DNA of 11,597 nucleotides from CAZWRK01 sp964635875 (lineage in GTDB: Bacteria; Pseudomonadota; Gammaproteobacteria; Burkholderiales; Aquaspirillaceae). A model generated the notes under the pieces. That model did not search any database. It was not told the origin of the DNA and worked only from the letters and a program-made list of their open reading frames with translations. Below, piece after piece: positions 1-5,990 of the stretch. Numbering within the stretch: position 1 is the first letter of the stretch; every line of letters starts with the position of its first letter. Location: NCBI GenBank assembly GCA_964635875.1, contig CAZWRK010000127.1:1-11597 (forward strand), given 5' to 3'. The position numbers and the translations under genes are program-made.

Positions 1-1446
1 CTGCTGTTGCTGCTGTGATTGGTCGGGTTGCTGGCCTTGCATCTGGCCATAGTCTTGCATCTGTGGCTGCTGGTACATTGCGGATTGATCTGGTTGTTGT
101 TGATCTTGTGGCTGACCATTGCCGAAGAGTGCATTTCCAGCCATCTGACCGACACCCACTTTTGCGACTGTTCCAATTGTTTTTCCGATGGCGGGAGCAC
201 CCCTTTGAAGCGCGGCACCGGCTTTTGTGAGTCCTTGTGAAGCCAGGCGCATACCCGCTGGACTATTTAGAACGCTCTCAGCCGCCGCTCCCGCAATAGC
301 TCCTGGAATACCACCGCCTAATGCACCGCCACCGATTGAAAGAAGCTTCGTCAAACCTAGTGGCAATGAGCCACGTCCAAGATGCGCTTTCGAATCGGCG
401 ATCGCTGAGATGTCATAGAGCTTATTGAGGCGGCTTCCGAGCTGTTTCAGGTTCTCTCCAAGCGGTCCTTTGACGCCAGTGCTATCCACCGCCTGTTGAA
501 CCGAAGACCTGAGCGCATCGGCGATGGTCTTCTTTTCGCCGTAGCTCGCAATATCTTGTGCTGCAAGCTTGTAATTTACCTTGGAGTCGTATGCTTTCCG
601 CAGCTTGTCCAGGTTCGATACCGAGGGGTCTTTTTCAATCGAGCCAACAATATTTTTCAGATTCTCCTGGATTCTGTTTGCGATCTTCGCATCCTGCGGA
701 TCGGTCGACTCAAGAAGCGGTTGCATATGCTGTTCGAACGTCTTAACGACATTTTTCGGATCGACTTTTACCTTCGCTTCGGTAATCATCCGACTGAATT
801 GGCTTTGTACAGGTTCGATGGCCGACCTGATTTCTTCAGCTGATTTACCGATCAGGCCCTCGCCTTGCAAAACCGGGACGATGTCGACGCCATGCTTGGC
901 TGCGAATCCTGAAAGTTGCGATGGGCTAGCACGGAGGGCTTTCGTAGCAAGATTTTCACCTGCATTACCAACGCCCCGACCTACAGCAGCGATTCCCTTC
1001 TCTGCTAGACCGACACCCCTAGCGGCTTGACCGACCTCTTCTGCCGTTCGAGCCACTTTTGCAGCGGTACCAACGCCACGGAGTGCTTGTAGCGCTTCGC
1101 CAGCACCGCCAATACCGCCGAATGCACCCTCGCGGAGGATGCTACCTGGGTTGTACTGCTCGCCGCTCAAACGCTCTGCAAGCGCCTCACCAAGGGCACC
1201 ACCTGCTGCACCACCTGCTGCCGTACCTAATCCTGGAGCGGCAATCGAACCAAGAACTCCGCCGCCGATGCTGCCGAGTAGTGGGGCAAGCTGTGCGATG
1301 AGGCTTCGCTGATGTGGCTGCTGCACTTGAGGCTGTCCCTGCCGAGCGATCGTATTCCGCAAAGCATTTTGAATCCGTGCTGGATCAATACCCTTTGCTT
1401 GGGCCTGCTGCACCATCTGGTTGAGTTGTGCCTGGGTGTATGCCAT
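1..1446 (-). CDS. Partial Gly/Ala- and Gln-rich virion protein, possible internal/ejection protein (C-terminus beyond window)
   Basis: The frame is open from ATG at 1446 to base 1: 482 codons with no stop, so the C-terminus lies outside the window. Residues 1-45 are Gln-rich. Residues 49-90 are a Gly/Ala hydrophobic stretch with spaced glycines (glycine-zipper-like) that could insert in or lie on a membrane. Residues 200-345 are charged and mostly helical-looking. Residues 361-395 form a second Gly/Ala hydrophobic stretch. From 444 onward the chain is Gln/Pro-rich and ends in a Gln run at the edge. The start is 2 bases after the stop of the 302-aa gene, with AAAGG six bases upstream. I do not recognise a catalytic motif. 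Amphipathic Gly/Ala segments plus a position after the tail-hub genes suggest an internal virion or DNA-ejection protein, but this is inference. A tail-tip protein is an alternative. Confidence 0.8.
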   Translation of the reverse strand, partial: MAYTQAQLNQMVQQAQAKGIDPARIQNALRNTIARQGQPQVQQPHQRSLIAQLAPLLGSIGGGVLGSIAAPGLGTAAGGAAGGALGEALAERLSGEQYNPGSILREGAFGGIGGAGEALQALRGVGTAAKVARTAEEVGQAARGVGLAEKGIAAVGRGVGNAGENLATKALRASPSQLSGFAAKHGVDIVPVLQGEGLIGKSAEEIRSAIEPVQSQFSRMITEAKVKVDPKNVVKTFEQHMQPLLESTDPQDAKIANRIQENLKNIVGSIEKDPSVSNLDKLRKAYDSKVNYKLAAQDIASYGEKKTIADALRSSVQQAVDSTGVKGPLGENLKQLGSRLNKLYDISAIADSKAHLGRGSLPLGLTKLLSIGGGALGGGIPGAIAGAAAESVLNSPAGMRLASQGLTKAGAALQRGAPAIGKTIGTVAKVGVGQMAGNALFGNGQPQDQQQPDQSAMYQQPQMQDYGQMQGQQPDQSQQQQQ

Positions 1447-1448
1447 CT

Positions 1449-2357
1449 CTAGCCTTTCGCAAAGAGGTTTTTGCCAAGTATTCCTTGCAAGAAACTTGGC
1501 GTTTGAACCGACGAAATGTAATTCTTTACAGGATTATTATTGAACGTTCCGAATGAGTTGCCACCTTGCGCCCAACCCCAATTCGGAGCGGAAAGACCTG
1601 TATTTTGGGACTGTACAACCTCTTGTGCTGGCTGACCCCCGATCAAGGTTGATAGGTCTTCGTTCGGGTCATATTGAGGCTGTTGCGGCGCTTGTCCTTG
1701 GTTCATCCCACCAGCGAGTGCGGTAGCAAGAATACTATCCAGACCACTGCCACTTCCACCACCTGCCCTAGCAAGAGCCGCTTGTAGCTTCATTTGCTCA
1801 ATTTGTAGCTCATGCTGACGCTGCAGCTCTGCTTCCTGCGCCTGATTAAACTGGTCGAGGTTCTTGTCAATGATGTTGTTGCCGAATTGTGTTTGTGCGT
1901 TCAGTAATGACGCGCGCTGCGTTGCCAAGTCAGCGAGGCGCGTCGAGCGTTGGATCTGGGCATTGCCGAGCTGGCTCGCCAACTTGCCGGTCGTATCCGC
2001 GACGGATTTCTCAGCTGCCGATGACCGGAACAATCCGCGGCGGTTAAAGTCACTGAAGATCTGCTCAGGCGCATCCTGCTGCTGTTTCTGGAGCTCAGCA
2101 ATGAGCGTATCCATGTCGCTCTTTGTTTGGGCGGACTGTCGATCGAGCGAGTTGATCTGCGACCCGTACTGGGCATCGGCCTGCGACCGTGCATATGACT
2201 GCGCTTCCGGAGAGTTGATGACTTCCCTGATCCTGTCTGCTAACGAGACGCCTGAGTTCATAAACGCAGGATCGACAGCATTTACATCAACCTGCTTACC
2301 GGTATATTGACCAACTGCCCGGTTCAGCGCCTGCATTTCTTCTAGGGTACGTGCCAT
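1449..2357 (-). CDS. Coiled-coil, Gln-rich virion protein (302 aa), function unknown
   Basis: The start at 2357 has AAGGA five bases upstream and lies 15 bases below the bipartite promoter-like element at 2373-2404, so this is probably the first gene of a unit. Residues about 55-198 are heptad-like, rich in Gln, Ala, Asp and Leu, and should form long helices or a coiled coil. A short motif, FNRRGLFRSS (104-113), resembles the RGL..SG motif often seen in helical phage structural proteins. A Gly/Ser hinge (199-206) follows. The C-terminal third is Gln/Asn/Gly-rich and low in charge, ending in KG. It is followed after 2 bases by the partial Gly/Ala-rich gene, so the two are probably co-translated and may act together as internal core or ejection proteins. 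That role is inferred from position and composition only; no enzyme motif is visible. Confidence 0.82.
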   Translation of the reverse strand: MARTLEEMQALNRAVGQYTGKQVDVNAVDPAFMNSGVSLADRIREVINSPEAQSYARSQADAQYGSQINSLDRQSAQTKSDMDTLIAELQKQQQDAPEQIFSDFNRRGLFRSSAAEKSVADTTGKLASQLGNAQIQRSTRLADLATQRASLLNAQTQFGNNIIDKNLDQFNQAQEAELQRQHELQIEQMKLQAALARAGGGSGSGLDSILATALAGGMNQGQAPQQPQYDPNEDLSTLIGGQPAQEVVQSQNTGLSAPNWGWAQGGNSFGTFNNNPVKNYISSVQTPSFLQGILGKNLFAKG

Positions 2358-2372
2358 ATGGTTCCTTAGCCT

Positions 2373-2404
2373 ATGTCAGTTCGTTGTTTTTGCTTGGTTG
2401 TCAA
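2373..2404 (-). promoter_or_regulatory. Bipartite promoter-like element, copy 1 (TTGACA-N17-AACTGACAT)
   Basis: On the minus strand TTGACA (2404-2399) is followed by exactly 17 bases and then AACTGACAT (2381-2373), continuing AGGC. It sits in the 72-base gap between the 159-aa gene and the 302-aa gene, 15 bases before the start codon of the latter. The same two blocks at the same spacing recur at 5959-5990 and 10676-10707, while the spacer sequences differ. This is the pattern expected of a promoter with two recognition blocks. The second block does not match TATAAT, so the polymerase or activator that reads it is unknown. Confidence 0.65.
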
Positions 2405-2429
2405 TTGATGACCGTCGTTACGGTGTGGT

Positions 2430-2909
2430 TCATACCGCACTCCCTTGCTGGACAGTCTGCGCTGGAATAAGTAGACGCACGTGCAAATAGAAGTCTTGCG
2501 ACCCAGCCGATTCGTTCTTGATCGAAAACGACCAGACATATGCACCTGATCTGGGATCGGACAACGCTTCGTTCATCAACCAGGTAACACGGGGACGGTT
2601 CGCGCTGGTCAGCGTTGATCCGGCTGGCCAGAGACAGGTTGAATCGCCATCGGTACCGACATAAAGCGAAAACATCATCTGCGGCGCGAACACGATCGGC
2701 GGCGTATTGAATGTGAATGTGCTATTGAGCGTCGTCCCGCTCGGTACCGTTGCGGACGTCGAGAGTCTGTCGGTGATAATCGTCCGGGGAATAGACGCGC
2801 CATTGCCGGAACCGTAAAACGCACCCTCCAACGCATCGACCGGGATCTTTTTCTCGGCGCTCACTACGAGCAAGTTGTCGTCGATCGACGACCTTAGTTC
2901 GTCAGTCAT
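2430..2909 (-). CDS. Beta-rich structural protein of unknown function (159 aa)
   Basis: The start ATG overlaps the last 8 bases of the 460-aa gene (ATGACTGA), which points to translational coupling; GGAG lies about ten bases upstream. Residues 1-30 are charged and probably helical. Residues 40-155 are Thr/Ser/aromatic-rich with alternating hydrophobics, as in a beta-sandwich, with strands such as VTWLMNEAL (108-116), YVWSFSIKN (124-132) and DFYLHVRLLI (139-148). No signal peptide or membrane segment is seen. It is the last gene of the adaptor/hub unit and is followed by a 72-base gap with a new promoter-like element. Its position beside the gp10-like hub gene suggests a small tail accessory or head-fibre protein, but I do not recognise the family. 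Confidence 0.78.
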   Translation of the reverse strand: MTDELRSSIDDNLLVVSAEKKIPVDALEGAFYGSGNGASIPRTIITDRLSTSATVPSGTTLNSTFTFNTPPIVFAPQMMFSLYVGTDGDSTCLWPAGSTLTSANRPRVTWLMNEALSDPRSGAYVWSFSIKNESAGSQDFYLHVRLLIPAQTVQQGSAV

Positions 2910-4284
2910 TTACGCCCCGCTCCGCGTCGAAGTACATCTTGATGCCGTGCCAGTGCCAGGCGTTGGCACTGCCGGTCTCGGACACCCGGAATTGCACCGC
3001 CTTACCCTTGCAGCTGCTCGGTAGATCGATCTTCACCTGCTCCATGTAACCGTTCCCCTGGAGCACCCAACTATAGAGCTCGTGGAAGGTATCCTCGGAA
3101 TCGAGGGCGTAGGACAGCTGAAACACAGGGTTGCCGTCAGACTCGGCGAAACAGTGGATCGAGATACCTTGGAACTCCTTGTCCGGCGTGGCTGGGAACT
3201 GCACGTCGTAGTCGTAGACGGAGGCAGTGCTTACGCCGGCCTGCGAGTATACTTCTTGGGCCTTGAAGACGAGTGAGTCCGCAGCGTTATTGCCGAAATA
3301 GAGATTTTCCTCGCCACTTGTATTCGTCCACACCGCCATCTCTTCACTTGGCCAGTTCGTCAGGATGCGCCAGGTGTTATAGAGCGTATTGAAAACCAGC
3401 ACCACGTTGGCTTGATCCTGGGTGTCACCGATCCACAGGTAATACTCATTCTTCCAGAATGCAGCATTGTACTCGCTATAGTTTGATGCAGATACACCGT
3501 CGATCCAGTATTGGACCGGCCGGGAAATAAGTTGCGCCTTGCCGCCCGTGCTCATCCATACGCCGTCACGGTTAGCGAAAAAAAGCCGCCCGTTTCCTGA
3601 CGCTACCGATCGGCCGGCAGTAGTACCCACGTTGTCCACCTTCTGCAGGTACGTCTCGTCCCATGACCAAAAGCTTTTTTCCGTGAACAGGTACAGGACG
3701 TTGTACGTGGCGTGTATCCCATTGATCGCACTCTCGATCTCGTCCACAGTATTGTTCGCGACTGTCGTCCCGTCTCCCAGATCAGAGTATTCGAAACGGT
3801 TTCGGTTCGATCCGCTGCCGATATTGGCAAGGTACAACCGGTTTTTGAATACCGCGATATGCGATCCGACCGCCGCAGAGACGTTATTCCAAGTAGTCCC
3901 GTCATCGGTGTACTGTAGGCCGTCCGACCCGTTGGCAACATAGAGCCGGTTGTAAAACATGGCGGAACCGTAATCAGTTGAATCGGACAGGCCAGTCTTT
4001 CGACTTGTCCACGTCCCGGCCACGTCCTCGTAAATGATGCCGTTGGACGCCATAAATAGCCGCTTGGTGTTGTCGGCAGCCTGGAATGGGAAGATGCCCT
4101 GGATCTTCGTACCCCCTGCGTCTGACCCGTATTGTGCGTACTGCGTCGCTTTCGAGACGCTGCCGAGCGACTGCGCGTACTCCACGTTCAACGCATTGGG
4201 AGAATAATTCTTGCCAGCGAAGAACGGTGACACGTTCGTCTTCAGACCGCCTGTATGGTCGACAAGGGCGAGCGCTTGCGGCAT
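2902..4284 (-). CDS. Beta-propeller-like tail hub / stabilisation protein, P22 gp10-like (460 aa)
   Basis: The protein shows seven spaced strands of one type: KRLFMASNG (74), NRLYVANGS (112), NRLYLANIG (148), NVLYLFTEK (195), GRLFFANRD (232), NEYYLWIGD (279) and ENLYFGNN (326). They lie 36-47 residues apart, which suggests a propeller of about seven blades. The C-terminal part (355-455) looks like a separate beta-sandwich ending in WHWHGIKMYFD. The order of segments (an IxGI segment near 190, then xxTTAGRS near 222, a strand with NTLYNTWRILT near 299, and a C-terminal beta domain) and the length match the tail hub/stabilisation protein gp10 of phage P22 (about 470 aa). In P22 that protein joins the portal-adaptor assembly to the tail needle. 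Identity is weak and judged by eye. The start overlaps the stop of the BppU-like gene (TGATG). An adaptor-like gene in the same unit supports the call. Confidence 0.75.
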   Translation of the reverse strand: MPQALALVDHTGGLKTNVSPFFAGKNYSPNALNVEYAQSLGSVSKATQYAQYGSDAGGTKIQGIFPFQAADNTKRLFMASNGIIYEDVAGTWTSRKTGLSDSTDYGSAMFYNRLYVANGSDGLQYTDDGTTWNNVSAAVGSHIAVFKNRLYLANIGSGSNRNRFEYSDLGDGTTVANNTVDEIESAINGIHATYNVLYLFTEKSFWSWDETYLQKVDNVGTTAGRSVASGNGRLFFANRDGVWMSTGGKAQLISRPVQYWIDGVSASNYSEYNAAFWKNEYYLWIGDTQDQANVVLVFNTLYNTWRILTNWPSEEMAVWTNTSGEENLYFGNNAADSLVFKAQEVYSQAGVSTASVYDYDVQFPATPDKEFQGISIHCFAESDGNPVFQLSYALDSEDTFHELYSWVLQGNGYMEQVKIDLPSSCKGKAVQFRVSETGSANAWHWHGIKMYFDAERGVND

Positions 4285-4607
4285 CAGGTGAACGCCTCGC
4301 GGACTTCTAAGGGGATCAGCTCGAAGTTCCGCTGCACCTTGCCACCGGAATCTGTGATCTTGAGCTCTAGGTCGAACGTACCCGGCAGCATCACGTCAGT
4401 CGTCGTGGCATTGTAGGTGATAACGCCCCCCGTAGTAGAGGTCAGTACGGCTGTTCCGGCGATCCAATTCGTCGTCACGCCACGCTTTCGTCCATAGACG
4501 TTCACGATAGCGCTGGTCAGATCAACTGCCGTTCCTGTCTCATCTTTCAGAGTAAACTTCCAGGGACGGGTATCGCCGGTCGTGATCTGCAAGGGTTTGA
4601 TTGCCAT
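4284..4607 (-). CDS. BppU-N-like beta-sandwich tail/baseplate protein (107 aa)
   Basis: Residues 10-100 carry the pattern of the BppU N-terminal-like Ig fold found in many phage baseplate and fibre proteins: GDTRPWKFTLKDETG (11-25), VDLTSAIVNVYG (28-39), a short GT.VL strand (51-55), GGVITYNATTTDVMLPGTF (60-78), then ELKITDSGGKVQ (81-92). The family domain usually sits at the N-terminus of larger proteins; here it is the whole protein. An upstream in-frame ATG at 4760 exists, but the added 51 residues are basic, low-complexity and antisense-like, and lie wholly inside the 157-aa gene. I therefore chose 4607, which follows that gene's stop by 1 base and has GAGG about nine bases upstream. Likely role: a small adaptor that docks a fibre or hub subunit in the tail. 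Confidence 0.78.
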   Translation of the reverse strand: MAIKPLQITTGDTRPWKFTLKDETGTAVDLTSAIVNVYGRKRGVTTNWIAGTAVLTSTTGGVITYNATTTDVMLPGTFDLELKITDSGGKVQRNFELIPLEVREAFT

Positions 4608-4608
4608 A

Positions 4609-5082
4609 CTATGCCGCCTCGTACATGAATGAGCCTTGTATTCGCTTCGTCCCAGTTGTCGACCATCCTCCTGTCGCCAGCGTCTTGTACACGCTGACAA
4701 CCGTGGTCGACTGAGGGATATCGATATACCCCGGGGATGATTGTTCCGCCCCGGCGTCAATTACCTTGACCATCACCCGGGTATCGTTCTTCGCCAGAAC
4801 GGGGAGGTTGAACTTTACCGTGCTCGTATTACTCGTCCCTGTGAAATCGATATACCCGACAACATCCTTTGACCGCTGGCGGTACCGGGCCGAGTTCACG
4901 GTCGGCGTTCCAGAGTATCCAAGCGGTGTGGGCGTAAAATCAGACCATGCCTCTGCCGCAAGCTTCGCAGCTGTAATAGAACCGCTGAGCAGCTCGGTGC
5001 CGGCCGCCAAACCGTTGAAGTTGTTATCAAGGTCATTGCCGTAGATTACCTCGCCACTGTTTTGCCACGACTTTAGCGTCAT
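4609..5082 (-). CDS. Tail-fibre-like virion protein (157 aa)
   Basis: Residues 1-45 contain NSGEVIYGNDLDNNFN (8-23) and the LLSGSITAAKLAAEAW segment (31-46), the kind of short attachment helix and linker seen at the N-terminal part of phage fibre proteins. Residues 47-157 look like a beta-sandwich: FTPTPLGYSG (49-58), ARYRQRSKDVVGYIDFTGTS (65-84) and FNLPV (91-95). The ARYR...D.VGYIDF...FNLP combination recurs in phage receptor-binding and fibre C-terminal domains; that is pattern recognition, not a search result. The start overlaps the 62-aa gene by 4 bases (ATGA), implying translational coupling. It may be a short head or tail fibre subunit attached through the adjacent BppU-like protein. 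Moderate confidence in fibre character, low in exact role. Confidence 0.75.
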   Translation of the reverse strand: MTLKSWQNSGEVIYGNDLDNNFNGLAAGTELLSGSITAAKLAAEAWSDFTPTPLGYSGTPTVNSARYRQRSKDVVGYIDFTGTSNTSTVKFNLPVLAKNDTRVMVKVIDAGAEQSSPGYIDIPQSTTVVSVYKTLATGGWSTTGTKRIQGSFMYEAA

Positions 5083-5267
5083 GCCGACCTCACATTGCGG
5101 GCGTTGGAGCGATCGAAATCAATGCGCACACGGACGAAACTCTGGTTTCCCGTCTCATCCTCGCCGGTGAGAAATGACCCGGTGACAGCAGTCCGCCCCT
5201 TGTTCTCCACCGTCCGGGCGTTAGAGCGCTCAAGGCGTACTGTAGTGGTGTAATTCAGCGTCGGCAT
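5079..5267 (-). CDS. Small protein with duplicated RSNAR(T/N)V motif (62 aa)
   Basis: A compact, mainly polar and basic protein with no membrane segment. The strand motif VRLERSNARTV (10-20) recurs near the C-terminus as VRIDFDRSNARNV (47-59), so the protein looks like two related beta-strands flanking an acidic loop, GEDETGN (35-41). The repeat is also visible in DNA: 5098-5114 and 5215-5231 match at 15 of 17 bases. The start is 2 bases after the adaptor gene's stop, with GAGGGTGAG upstream, and the end overlaps the next start by 4 bases. I do not recognise the family. Its place directly after the adaptor gene suggests a small connector or decoration protein, but nothing in the sequence proves it. 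Confidence 0.7.
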   Translation of the reverse strand: MPTLNYTTTVRLERSNARTVENKGRTAVTGSFLTGEDETGNQSFVRVRIDFDRSNARNVRSA

Positions 5268-5269
5268 TA

Positions 5270-5923
5270 TTACTCACCCTCGTAATCGATCATCTGGGCC
5301 TCGACGGAGCCGTTGCTACGATAGTCCCCGATCATCTTGCGGAGGCCGTTCTGAAACTGGGCCTGGAATACCTGGGCCATCTGACCATCCCGTACCTGCT
5401 GGTAGGACTTCCACATCACGTATTCGATGAGCAGGTCGTGGTACATCGCGGGGAAAAATGGCACGTCCGCGTCATCGCTCATATCTGTCGGCTCTTTGTA
5501 AAAATCGTAGATGATGCCATAGGTAGCATCAGGCACCGGATACAGCTTGATCTGTACCTGGTACGTCGAGGATCGGCCATTCTGCGTGTACAAGTTCGGC
5601 GTGCTGCGCTCCGTTGCGGTATCGACGTGCGGATACATCGCCGTGAAAACGTCGTAGTTCACTGGCTCAAGCCGCTGCTCGTACCCATCGGTCGAGATGC
5701 GGAGGTTGACCAGCTTCTTGATGTTCGTCTCGGTAAGCGTGTACCCCTCGGTACCGGCAACAGTGTTGAAGGTGTTGTCGAAGTCAACCAGCATGCCCCA
5801 GTCGTTGGCGTTAGCAATCTCCCGCTGGCCACGATTAATCAGACGCTTGTAGCGCGCCACCCACTCACCGTCGGACTTCCCGAAGTCGTCTTTGCATGTT
5901 TGGATGAGTTCTAGGAAGGTCAT
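5270..5923 (-). CDS. Phage head-tail adaptor (connector) protein (217 aa)
   Basis: The N-terminus MTFLELIQTCKDDFGKS (1-17), followed by a helix with RLINRGQREIANANDWGMLV (27-46), is typical of portal-binding adaptor proteins of tailed phages (T7 gp11-like and SU10-adaptor-like group). The middle is beta-rich (51-145), including QIKLYPVPD (124-132). The end has the characteristic DDADVPFFPAMYHDLLIEYV (150-169) and a long helix WKSYQQVRDGQMAQVFQAQF (171-190). In these phages the adaptor forms a ring under the portal and carries the tail hub. Length is normal for the group. It is the first gene after the promoter-like element at 5959-5990, and its Shine-Dalgarno GAGGTG lies within a hairpin directly before the ATG. 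The gp10-like gene downstream in the same unit fits a head-to-tail connection module. Confidence 0.8.
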   Translation of the reverse strand: MTFLELIQTCKDDFGKSDGEWVARYKRLINRGQREIANANDWGMLVDFDNTFNTVAGTEGYTLTETNIKKLVNLRISTDGYEQRLEPVNYDVFTAMYPHVDTATERSTPNLYTQNGRSSTYQVQIKLYPVPDATYGIIYDFYKEPTDMSDDADVPFFPAMYHDLLIEYVMWKSYQQVRDGQMAQVFQAQFQNGLRKMIGDYRSNGSVEAQMIDYEGE

Positions 5924-5949
5924 GGAAACAACACCTCGGCGCTGTTTCC
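5924..5949 (-). promoter_or_regulatory. Hairpin enclosing the ribosome binding site of the adaptor gene
   Basis: In the minus-strand transcript GGAAACA (5949-5943) pairs with TGTTTCC (5930-5924), the latter touching the ATG at 5923. The enclosed bases GCGCCGAGGTGT can extend the stem by four more pairs (two C-G and two G-U) around a CGAG tetraloop. The only good Shine-Dalgarno, GAGGTG, is therefore inside the hairpin. No U-tract follows, so it is not a terminator. It could limit initiation on the adaptor gene or mark an RNase processing site; function is inferred. Confidence 0.5.
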
Positions 5950-5958
5950 TTTCGGCCT

Positions 5959-5990
5959 ATGTCAGTTGGCTAATTGCGAAATGGTGTCAA
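5959..5990 (-). promoter_or_regulatory. Bipartite promoter-like element, copy 2 (TTGACA-N17-AACTGACAT)
   Basis: On the minus strand TTGACA (5990-5985) begins directly after the stop codon of the 256-aa gene and is followed by 17 bases and AACTGACAT (5967-5959), continuing AGGC as in copy 1. The adaptor start codon is 35 bases further on. It occupies the 67-base gap between two gene blocks, where an internal late promoter would be expected. The shared 13-base downstream block AACTGACATAGGC with copy 1, in non-coding DNA and with unrelated spacers, makes chance unlikely. Confidence 0.65.

Noticed and set aside
581..1030. Long plus-strand frame (149 aa) opposite the Gly/Ala-rich gene; similar ones at 496-843, 1864-2310 and 9796-10332.
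   Set aside because: All are antisense shadows of well-supported minus-strand genes, with no ribosome binding sites and no recognisable domains.
2373..2404. Reading the bipartite element as an ordinary sigma-70 promoter with a TATAAT-type -10.
   Set aside because: At the standard 17-base spacing the sequence is AACTGA, and no shift of one or two bases gives a good -10; the conserved second block argues for a different recognition rule.
2411..2424. Hairpin ACCGT-AACG-ACGGT just after the stop of the 159-aa gene, considered as a terminator.
   Set aside because: The stem is only 5 bp and is followed by CATCAATTG with no U-tract, so it does not qualify as an intrinsic terminator.
4608..4760. 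N-terminal extension of the BppU-like gene to ATG 4760.
   Set aside because: The extra 51 residues are basic and low-complexity and lie fully inside the 157-aa gene in another frame; the ATG at 4607 follows that gene's stop by 1 base and begins the recognisable domain.
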